64,000 nt of DNA from Axinella damicornis (lineage: Eukaryota; Porifera; Demospongiae; Axinellida; Axinellidae). The stretch covers positions 18,720,440 to 18,784,439 of the forward strand of contig OZ007509.1 in NCBI GenBank assembly GCA_963931865.1, given 5' to 3'. Positions 37,701 through 45,100 of the stretch are shown here, in pieces; the first letter of the stretch is position 1, and every line of letters begins with the position of its first letter. The position numbers and the translations under genes are program-made. The notes under the pieces are model-generated. The model was not told the DNA's origin. It did no database searches and was given only the letters and a program-made list of their open reading frames with translations.

Positions 37701-40700
37701 AACCAAAATGTAGCTACTCCGAAAGGGGTCTTCCTATGCTTGACTGGGCATACCTTAGGGTTATCACAGCCGATCATCTTCCCAAATGACACCTGGTTAC
37801 AAAGGCAATAGGTTGGCTCATTAGGGTCCAGAGGCTGACTGTTAAGGTCTGGTGTTACCACCTGCATAAAGGGAGGGACGGTGGCAGGCAGCTTCATTGG
37901 CCTGTGAAAAGATAATGAGGTGTCACAAGCTGAGCACTGATGGTACCTGTTCACCTACTCCTGTTATGTTATGCCCACTGTCTACTTTAGCCAGTTGTGT
38001 CAATGTCATGCCGCCAACCCAAACTCTAATTACATTATACATTAGCCACTTTAACAACCTTGAATATAGAAATTGATTAGGTGATTTGCTACCTTTAAGG
38101 CTCAACGGTACCAGAGTATATAGGCAAACCGGAGTAGGCACATGCACAGGGAATAACCCAGTCTCTGTAGTTATCGCGTGTGTGCGCAGGGGTAGAGTGG
38201 TTGCTGTGTCTCAGTCTGTCAGTCAGTCAGTATGTCAGCAGACACAAGAATGAGCCGTTTGGGTAAATACAAACATTTGCAGCCTTTTATTGTAATGTGT
38301 AAGCTACAAATGTAAAATAACTACTTATACGTACTTCACAAACGGTTGTACCAAGAGCTGTGAAAAGCAAGGGTTTCGCTCTCTGTTACAAGCAGGAGAA
38401 CAGACATTCACTTGGCTGGCACGTTTCCGCCACATTCTTTGCGGGATGAACGAGGTTCATCATTTGTTTTATCTCCACCGTATGGTAAGAAGAAGGAACA
38501 AATATGTTGAGAAATGTTACAAGCTAGGAAGGAAGCCAATATGGCCACACAAGAAAACCAAATAGATCATAGTAGTCTATAGTGGTAACATTACTGACTC
38601 AGAGTTAGAAACATACCCTCATCATTTAGTACACTTGTATACTCCCATATCATGCACTTATTACGTTTGTATACTGTGTTCTGTGTTTTCATGCTTGAAG
38701 CATTGCTTGTGAGGATGTTGATGGTTTGTGAAGATTTTGATGGTTTGTGAGGATTTTAAGAGGATGTGAGTACTTAATGTTCCTTGTGAGGATGTTGATG
38801 CATGGTTTGTGAGGATTTCGATGGTTTGTGAGGATTTTGATGGTTTGTGAGGATTTTAAGAGGATGTGAGTACTTAACGTTCCTTGTGAGGATGTTGATG
38901 CATGGTTTGTGAGGATTTCGATGGTTTGTGAGGATGTTGATGGTTTGTGAGGATTTTGATGGTTTGTGAGGATTTCGATGGTTTGTGAGGATTTTGATGG
39001 TTTGTGAGGATTTTGATGGTTTGTGAGGATTTTAAGAGGATGTGAGTACTTAATGTTCCTTGTGAGGATGTTGATGGTTTGTGAGGATTTTTGGTTTGTG
39101 AGCTATAACTATTTGTTGGATGGATGCATCTATACATTGAAGCCAGCTACAAGTTCTAGGCTCACTAAAACAAAGACTGTGCGAGAAAATTGACTCATTA
39201 CTAGCTACCTATATACCTTACCAACAGCACAAGCATTACAAAACGAAAACAATTAATCACACCAGATTGGTCATCAAAGTCGCAGCTTTAATCTTGAGGT
39301 TGCAACATCCTTGGCATTGATTGGATTGCACGACCACACATCTGAGCAAAACTGTGCTGCATGCTGCCATGATAATAACGCTAGAGCTACTTGGGATAGT
39401 GCTGCCAATTAGACCAGCTCCCAGCTATTCATCGCTTACGATATAATATTATATATAATTATATATATATATATATATCTCGCTTACAGAAAAAGGCGGC
39501 GATTTATTTGTTGTCCACAGTGCACAGCGCATGGGAGAGCCTGGGAACGAGGCTAGCAAAACAGTGCTAGTGGAAAGTAACAGAGCACAAGCTGTTGTAA
39601 TGGGTCAATTACCTGTTAGCATTTTTTAGTCACAACAGTCATCACCACAAAAACTGGCCTCGAAATCTGTTCTCAAATGGTCCAGCATATCCCTGTGTGT
39701 GTACAGGAAGGTCGGCCAGTGACCATAAACAGGGATTCCTCCTGGCTGTCTGGAGGGTGGTCTTGCTCAGATGCTGCTACCCACTTTGTGTTCTTAGTGC
39801 GACCTCTAGCAGACCTGTTTGGCTTCGTTCTACACACGGGTGCAATATGCCCCACCTTGCCACATTTGTGGCACGTTGCGTCTTTGAATTTGCAGTCGCC
39901 ACTGCTGTGATTTCCACGCCCACAACGCCCACACGGCTTTGCAGGTGTCTTCTCGACTCTGAAGACGGGGGTAGAGCGTTGGGTTCCCTTAAGCTCCTTC
40001 GCTCTTTTGGCGGCGGCTTCCATCCCCAACGCAGTCTCCAGTGCGGTGGCTAAGGTAAGTTTCTCTTTGGCGAGCAAGGACTTCAGTATGGCCTCGCTGC
40101 TGAGCCCGCAGACGAGCCGGTCTCTCAATGCTTCCGAGAGAAATTCTCCAAACTTGCAGCGGCTGGCTAGGTTTCGTAAACTCGCCAGGAAATCTGCAAC
40201 CGATTCGCCTGATTTCTGAGTCCTTTGGTAGAAGCGAAATCGTTCTGCGATTACAATGGGCTCGGGATCATAGTGCTTCGTGAGGATGTCTGTCAGCTCT
40301 GCCAGTGTCTTAGTTTCTGGCTTGTGAGGAGAGACTAGGCCGCGGATGAGGGAGTAGTGCCTCAAGCCTAGGACAAGCAGGAGCGCAGAGACCTGCTTTC
40401 CTTCCTCGATACCGTTAACGGTCACGAACAGATTGAACCGCTCAAGGTAAGCTGAGATAGTTTCGCTGTCAGGATTGAACTCCTGCATTCGACCGATCGT
40501 CGTAGTAGTAGCCATAATTGCGGGATGCCTGTAGCTGATCTGTGAGCCGATCCCGTCCTCGTCGCCAGTTGTGGTGTCGTTACCACCAAAGGCTACTAGA
40601 GAAACTATCACTAGCTAGCACAGTTGCTGACTTATTGAAAGATTGATGGATTAAAAAGTGCACGGAATGATATACGGAACAAAACGGAAAACTGAGCCCA

Positions 40701-41307
40701 CATGGCGGGCAAACGGGTAATTACAATACCGGAAATGCAACTATACCACACCCCCCCCCAAAAGAAATAAAAAATATTATTAAGGCTGAAATGTATGTAT
40801 CCAAAGCCTCTACAGCTGCTAGCTACAGATCCTACACCACTGTTTACACCCAGAGGATCACACAGTACTGAAGAAATGAGTGACTTACCTGCTTTTTCCC
40901 TTTCCTTACTCTCCCTCCAATCCCCTCTCCCCTTCTCTCCATTCTTCCTCCTCCTCTTCCCCTTCCTCCCATTCCTTCTCTCGTCTGTTCCTCCTCCTCC
41001 CTCCTCAGTTGAGACCACTAGTGGTCCTCCCACTCGAGAGTGGGTTCTGGCGGGTGTAGCCGGCAGGAGTCAGCTGGGGTCGAATTCGAACCAGAGAATC
41101 AGAGAGAAGATGATCAATATGCGGAGGAGTGCAATTCAAGCAATCGAATTTGGCCGACAAGATCTTCAATCACATGTAACTCGGGAGAGGAAAATCCAGG
41201 ATAAGATCTCGAAAAGAGCTCAAGATTTGCAACTACAACTCCAGGTTTTACAAACTGAGAACCAAATTCTTCAGGATAAGTTGCAAGCTGCTGGGCATAG
41301 TTCTTGA
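25797..41307 (+). CDS. Kelch-repeat/coiled-coil protein, paralog A (no kinase domain)
   Basis: Exons are 25797-26349, 27041-27201, 27435-27620, 28554-28722 and 41009-41307, giving about 455 residues. Splice phases (1, 0, 0, 1) and lengths of exons 2-4 (161, 186, 169) equal those of paralog B at 53230-58746. The Kelch blades show Y-S-F-G-G, A-M-F-G-G-Y, A-M-L-F-G-G-Y, V-L-V-T-G-G and V-T-M-F-G-G with following Trp or Tyr. Exon 5 gives P-P-T-R-E-W-V, then a roughly 65-residue coiled coil rich in Gln/Glu/Lys, and stops before any kinase. An upstream in-frame Met at 25680 exists, but alignment to B favours 25797. Kelch propellers usually bind protein partners; the real partner is unknown. Intron 4 is 12.3 kb and holds an LTR retrotransposon, so splicing across it needs transcript proof. 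It could act as a kinase-less partner of B (inference). Confidence 0.8.
26450..26850. repeat. Intronic tandem repeat, about 136-bp units, three copies
   Basis: Units hold GTCCAGTGGACGGG, GGAACTAGTTGTGATGGTTC and CTGGCTCCACCCTCCCAACG. A single related copy sits in the matching intron of paralog B (about 53970-54100), so the array expanded in A after duplication. Confidence 0.85.
27268..27434. repeat. Direct duplication carrying a splice acceptor
   Basis: A block of about 85 bp from TTGTCCACATGGTACACAGC to TGTCATTTGTCCCAGGAGT occurs twice. Both copies end in the same polypyrimidine-CAG. The second (27434) is the exon 3 acceptor of Kelch paralog A; the first is a decoy. Confidence 0.8.
28438..28520. 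mobile_element. Short hairpin element, GCCTCGTTC family
   Basis: The left arm holds GCCTCGTTCCTAGGCCTCCG and continues into AGATTTTATCTCAC; the right arm is its near-perfect reverse complement. ATTAATG flanks both sides. It lies a few tens of bases upstream of the exon 4 acceptor of Kelch paralog A. Confidence 0.8.
28760..29240. mobile_element. TA-type MITE (Tc1/mariner-like ends)
   Basis: Ends TACAGTGGAACCTGTCTAA and TAAGGCAGGTTTCACTGTA are inverted and begin and end in TA. Inner CAGTCACCTGGGGG and GACCGC motifs also pair loosely. The body of about 480 bp has no transposase, so it is non-autonomous. Confidence 0.75.
29241..31437. other. Part of Kelch-A intron 4; no gene seen
   Basis: No protein family is recognised. 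A stretch at about 30766-30870 (with AATTTGGACCCTCTCCAAGG and CCCATCATCAATACACACAC) matches, inverted, about 37320-37460 inside the nested element, so it is a dispersed repeat. A degenerate foldback with TAGCCTCATTCCCAGGCC and GAACGAGGCTACATGC ends lies at 31209-31288. Confidence 0.55.
31438..32014. mobile_element. Dispersed non-coding element, copy 2 (TACCCCGC ends)
   Basis: Same order of blocks as 23942-24524, with small indels; it ends GTGCGCGCGGGGTA. It lies about 100 bp left of the LTR retrotransposon. Confidence 0.8.
32119..32299 (-). repeat. 3' LTR (minus-strand element)
   Basis: This 181-bp copy is identical to 40570-40750 by eye and has TG...CA ends. Confidence 0.93.
32300..32312 (-). 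other. Polypurine tract
   Basis: Read on the minus strand this is AAGGAGGGAGGAA, directly abutting the 3' LTR. It is the expected primer site for plus-strand DNA synthesis. Confidence 0.8.
32405..34467 (-). CDS. pol: Gypsy pol, downstream part: end of RT, RNase H and integrase
   Basis: This is the frame after the in-frame TGA. It opens with the RT thumb region ([12 protein letters not shown]). RNase H follows with [13 protein letters not shown] and N-A-D-G-L-S-R-L. Integrase has the H-x4-H...C-K-S-C finger (H-Q-D-H-P-G-V, C-K-S-C), then the catalytic core H-L-D-F-A-G, T-D-N-G-P-Q-F and an N-G-L-A-E-R Glu. A GPY/F-like module (G-P-V-T-Y-I-I-E) and a charged tail [10 protein letters not shown] follow. 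All catalytic acidic residues are visible. Confidence 0.92.
34468..35620 (-). CDS. pol: Gypsy pol, upstream part: protease and reverse transcriptase
   Basis: The aspartic protease shows V-D-T-G-A-G and a later L-M-G-R-D-W-L. RT shows L-P-F-G-I-A-S-A-P and the catalytic Y-I-D-D. The frame begins at the nested-element boundary; the Met just before it belongs to the inserted DNA and is not a real start. It ends at a single TGA (34468-34470) in otherwise conserved RT sequence. A CpG-type C-to-T change is the simplest cause (inference). With this stop, full pol is made only by readthrough. Confidence 0.9.
36242..36361. repeat. 30-bp tandem repeat, four copies
   Basis: The unit contains GTCAATGGGAGTCACAGCTC and TGACTAC. 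Frames on both strands through it are shadows. A related duplication of about 66 bp with GGAACAGGAAGTTGCAAAAC occurs at about 36371 and 36494, with a shorter piece near 35981. Confidence 0.9.
36981..37532 (-). other. Open frame just downstream of the PHD exons, unrecognised
   Basis: A 183-residue frame starts with Met 11 bp after the PHD stop codon. Its middle (P-S-S-I-H-T-L region) overlaps DNA that is repeated near 30766-30870, where the frame is not kept. I recognise no domain, and chance opening in repeated DNA is likely; a second cistron or an alternative last exon of the PHD gene is possible. Confidence 0.25.
37543..37901 (-). pseudogene. ING-family PHD finger, last two exons, inside the nested element
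   Basis: ING proteins read H3K4me3 through a C-terminal PHD finger and guide histone acetyltransferase or deacetylase complexes (family knowledge). Exon 37901-37754 (acceptor TTTTCACAG, donor GTATGC) encodes [21 protein letters not shown]. Exon 37632-37543 encodes [13 protein letters not shown], then [11 protein letters not shown] and a stop. The two join in phase 0. The full C4HC3 zinc-ligand set is present. The usual basic tail is cut to three residues, and no ING N-terminal domain was found upstream. It is either a host gene fragment captured by a transposon or the PHD domain of an element-encoded protein. Labelled pseudogene because it is incomplete, though the domain is undamaged. Confidence 0.82.
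38320..38565 (+). pseudogene. C-terminal fragment of a KDZ (Kyakuja-Dileera-Zisupton)-like transposase
   Basis: An open frame of 81 codons, with no start codon and closed by TAG, contains [14 protein letters not shown] and then [19 protein letters not shown], ending in basic residues. The E-Q-x2-x-W-L...M...F-F-L...R-N pattern is what I recall from the C-terminal catalytic helix region of KDZ transposases. The upstream catalytic parts are not visible. A possible acceptor CAAG lies at 38352-38355. It supports assigning the 8-bp-duplication element to KDZ. Confidence 0.5.
38702..39095. repeat. Minisatellite, 18-19-bp unit
   Basis: GAGGATTTTGATGGTTTGT and GAGGATGTTGATGGTTTGT units are interspersed with a higher-order block containing TTAAGAGGATGTGAGTACTT. 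It gives a minus-strand repetitive frame (N-P-H-K-P-S repeats) that I do not regard as a gene. Confidence 0.92.
39700..40515 (-). CDS. gag: Gypsy gag (capsid and nucleocapsid), 5' part of a gag-pol frame
   Basis: The start at 40515 follows the 5' LTR and primer site by about 55 bp. Upstream Met codons on this frame lie in the LTR. The product has a Gypsy-type capsid region (F-x-R-F-N-L-F, then [10 protein letters not shown] and [10 protein letters not shown]) and two zinc knuckles, [14 protein letters not shown] and [14 protein letters not shown]. The frame runs into the nested element and meets a stop at 39673; without the insertion it would continue into protease without a frameshift. Confidence 0.9.
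40550..40567 (-). other. Primer binding site resembling tRNA-Ser(GCU) 3' end
   Basis: Two bases from the 5' LTR the minus strand reads TGGCGACGAGGACGGGAT. It is complementary to a tRNA ending ATCCCGTCCTCGTCGCCA, which is one base from the animal tRNA-Ser(GCU) 3' end as I recall it. Assignment is by memory of that tRNA. Confidence 0.6.
40570..40750 (-). repeat. 5' LTR (minus-strand element)
   Basis: This 181-bp copy is identical to 32119-32299 by eye. It supplies the element's promoter and the start of its genomic RNA. Confidence 0.93.
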
Positions 41308-41689
41308 AGGTTTAGCCTTGAATGTAGTATATATACTGGCAAGGAACCTAAGCCTTTACCGGGAGTGCTCTTTCTCCTTCCTGTAATATAATATTATACC
41401 TGCATACATATTCATGTTAATGATATTTTTTAGCCTTGTTGTGAATCTGATAAATATTTTGGCAGTGCAGCTCCATTTTATTCCATTAGCTATTAGAGCA
41501 TGGTAACTGCATGGGTTTGACCTGTGTTGGAGTTCGACTGAGGCGTAAAATACACTTCGACTACTGTCAAGAGTGCATAGACTTAAGTAGGTAGCGCCCC
41601 TCAGGATGGACAGTATCACAGAATGACGTTTTCAGCATCCATGCAACCTAAGGATGGGTCTTGCAGCGAGAGATTATACTTATGCGCTA

Positions 41690-41795
41690 GCCTCGTTCCC
41701 AGGCCCGCGCGCCGCATTCTGTCCCGCTTTTCCGTACTCTGTGCAGCATGCATGCAAGCGACGAAAAGCTGGGCGGGGCCTGGGAACGATGCGCT
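41690..41795. mobile_element. Chimeric foldback of the GCCTCGTTCCCAG family
   Basis: Outer ends CTCGTTCCCAGGCC and GGCCTGGGAACGA pair. The inner arms differ: the left has CGCGCGCCGCATTCTG, the right has the GCGACGAAAAGCTGGGCG core seen in other copies. It may be a recombinant of two hairpin subtypes. Confidence 0.65.
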
Positions 41796-42121
41796 CTTGC
41801 TACTGTCCATCCTCACTGTCAGGAGCTTATGAGCGCCGCCGCAAATGGGCTCCTGTCACTGTTGAAGTACACGAACAGAGCCATCTAGCTAGCCGTCGCG
41901 CGCCTACGTTGGAATACCGTCCACGTAGCTAGCTTTAGGCGCACAACACGTGTCTAATTTAGACCCGCGATATTTAGCCGCTATATACACATATTCATTC
42001 AACCCGTCATCCTTAGGTTGCTTGCAAGAGTGCAGGTGTGGTTGTTTACTAGTTGTGTGTTGCCAACCGTTGCCGCGCAGCCTACACTGTACCTTATTGC
42101 TGAGACGACGTGGAGCGAGGA

Positions 42122-45100
42122 ATGAGTGGAGACACAGAGAGAGATTGTATCGTGAACTCAACTGGACGTACTGAAATTCAAATTGAAGGTACGTGACCCG
42201 TCACGCTATTTCAGAGCTACAGCGCCATGCAGTAGCTATACGTACGTACCTGTTCTATGGATGTTGAAAACGTCATTCTGTGTAGCTATATACTTTCCAG
42301 TGCTTTCCGCATGGAAGTTTGAAAGCTACGCGGTAGCTATATCGCTATAGTGCATGGGGATCACGTTTTGTGCCCTTCGGCGGATGCCGCGACTCCAAGT
42401 CACAGATGTTGACCCATAGTTTTGATAATGTGATGATCTGATTTCCTATAGCCTCGTTCCCAGTACCACGCCCAGCTTTCCGTCGTACTAAGCAGCGACG
42501 GAAAGCTGGGCGTGGGACTGGGAACGAGGCTACTGATTTCCTTCTGGTTGCCTTATAGGTAGCTAATAAGTCTCCAAAATAAACCGGTTTTCCACCAGAG
42601 TACCCACTGCGTACGTGCATGTAGTTAACACATGCAGTTTACATTGTGGGCTGTTTGTGAAGTTCAGTGTGTATATAGGGACCATGAACCTGAAATAATA
42701 TTATACTCACTGCCTCCCTGGTTAGTTGTTACAGTATGTGTTATGGGGAGCACACTGTAGCTATATAGCTATACATAAGGATGCCTTTGTGTATCCATGG
42801 ATAATAGCCATGGGTATCCTACACCAGCACTGTGTACAAAACTTAAAAATTAATGTAATACATATGGAGGGCAAAAGAAACCAAAGAGGCCTTTACAAAG
42901 TGGCAAAGCGGATTGGGCTGGCTAAAGCATAGAGGCTAAAGATGATCATTATCATCAGCAGGTTTACATGTAGATATAGATGGAGGTGCAAGTTACACTG
43001 AGTCCCTCTTGCTAGCTACTGGGGGGGGGAATGTATGTATGGTGGCCCACTGGGGTTGTGTTCATGCTATCACCCCTACCCTGTTTCCCTACTTTTTGCC
43101 AATCTGCTAGCCCTTCATCTTTCAATCTTGTATATAGTCATGTAAGCATGGCCATTATAGCTGAATCCTTGCATGGCTATAGTTACTTGAGCTATGATGA
43201 AATTAATGACGATGGTGCATGTGCATGAGTATAGCTGCTCTTTGTATAGGACTGACTCACAGAAACGGCCCTATAAGCAATAACACAAAGTAACTTGCTT
43301 GTATGGATACATATGCATGAAGAATTAGAATCTGAGGTTGGCAATTCTGCAAATTGTACACCAATATTAATAGCTGCAGCTATGCACGAACCCAGTACAA
43401 ATGATATCTGTTACAGAGTGCAGTAACATTCATGATGACATTATTGGTTAGGCACACAAATATTCATAATTATACATCAACTGTAGTTGTGCCAAACATA
43501 TTCATACTGGATAAACAAGACAAAAGGAAGGAGGTTTTAAGACCACCCTCAACTTCGGTTATAGATTTTTGCAGTGTGATAAAACTTCTTCATATCCAGT
43601 GTGCTTCATTTTCTGCATTGGAAAGCTACAATTGTACAAACTGTATACTGTGCAACAAGGATGTCTACTCACTGTAGTTGAATTCAGCATTAATTTTATC
43701 CACAAACATGCATGTACTTGACAACGTACAGGGTGCACGATCAGACTTTCCGTACTAGCTATATGATAATCAATCTGCTGCAACTCATGCAGAAAACTCA
43801 GGTAGTAACAGAACAGCAGTGCATTCACTTATACATATGACCATATAATTATTACCTCCGTGTGAAAATGTGTGAAGTCCACACGTGCATGTACATGGTG
43901 AGTTACTGAGTAATGAGTACTACACTATATAAAAGGATCGTGGGCTGCAGCTGTTTTAAGCATAAACAATAAATATGAATTGCTCAGTTGCAATTTAGCC
44001 TCATCCCCATGTCTTGACCAACCTCCTGCCTTCTGTCACTTAAATATGGCCGTCTACAATCACTGGACTGGACTCACTGGACTGGACTCACTGGACTCAC
44101 CCAGAATTGTGTAAAAGCGCCTTTTTCAGTGTAGGACAGAAGCTCAATATGCTTAGTTGTTTGCTTAGCCTGTTGAAGCATCTTTCGCCGACATATTCGT
44201 GCCTTTCCTCGTGTCAGTACGGGTCAAAGGTCACGTGCATATTTAATGAGCTTCAATAATTAGCTTCAGTCATCGTTGTAGATGATACAGGAATATTATT
44301 TCTGTATCCTATGCTTCACCAAAGGGCTGGAGTTTGGTATCTGCACTAAATAAATGCTCTTCTAATCTTTCCAATGAAGCTCATTAAATATGCACGTGAC
44401 CTTTGACCTCTGCTTACTCGAGGAAAGTCACGAAAGACGCTACAACAGGCCGAGCAATCAACTTTAGTGAATGAATAAGTATCTTTAGCTTCTGTCCTAC
44501 GTTGAAAAGGGCTGGAAAATGCATTTCACAGAATTTTGGGTGAGTCCAGTAGTCCAGTCCAGTGAGTCCAGTCCAGTGAGTCCAGTCCAGCGATTGTAGA
44601 CGGCCGGCCGAGCAATCAACTTTAGTGAATGAATAAGTATCTTTAGCTTCTGTCCTACGTTGAAAAGGGCTGGAAAATGCATTTCACAGAATTTTGGGTG
44701 AGTCCAGTAGTCCAGTCCAGTGAGTCCAGTCCAGCGATTGTAGACGGCCCTTAAATATCCCCCTTGTCATCCTTGCCAATAACACAATTGTGAATATATA
44801 ATACCCCACGTCACAAAGCATAACTAGCTATTCATAGCTGATAGCGAATGTTGTGTAAGTTCCAATAACACAATGAATATTTACCTAATTTGTACAGAAC
44901 AACATGATTGTGAATAGTGCACCCAGATATTATGGTATGTTGGCAACAATGTTATACTGTAATGGTGTCTCTAATATTAATCATTGGACTGGATAATTGA
45001 CTGGAACAGTGGAATGCATTTGGAATGGACTATGAGATCTTTAAAACCTCCCAGAAACACCTTTCCATAGCACTACCCGGCTGTGCTGTGCGGCAACTCA

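Larger units (their letters stand above)
35613..39699. mobile_element. Nested 4071-bp DNA element (35621-39691) with 8-bp target duplication
   Basis: CCTGTGTG occurs at 35613-35620 and 39692-39699. Removing one copy plus the DNA between restores a continuous gag-protease frame, which proves insertion into the retrotransposon. The ends are imperfect inverted repeats: left CATTTGCTAGACTATATGCG, right (inverted) GATATGCTGGACCATTTGAG. Inside are ING-type PHD exons (minus), a KDZ-like transposase end (plus) and two minisatellites. An 8-bp duplication fits hAT or KDZ/Zisupton elements; the 38320-38565 fragment favours KDZ. No full transposase is seen, so it is probably non-autonomous. Confidence 0.85.
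32119..40750 (-). mobile_element. Gypsy (Metaviridae-type) LTR retrotransposon, interrupted by a nested insertion
   Basis: Two direct 181-bp LTRs that I find identical (TGTGGTGTCG...ATACCACA on the plus strand) bound gag, protease, RT, RNase H and integrase, all on the minus strand. The pol order (RNase H before integrase) is Gypsy-type. Flanking C runs (CCCCC on both sides) fit a 5-bp target duplication. Without the nested insertion and its duplicated 8 bp the element would be 4553 bp, and the gag-pol frame would be continuous (4032 nt, a multiple of three) apart from one TGA at 34468-34470. Identical LTRs imply recent insertion, and the nested insertion is younger still. It lies in Kelch-A intron 4, antisense. 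Confidence 0.92.

Noticed and set aside
38874..39137. Repetitive minus-strand frame (N-P-H-K-P-S)
   Set aside because: It is the translation of an 18-19-bp minisatellite; the same array is open in other frames too.
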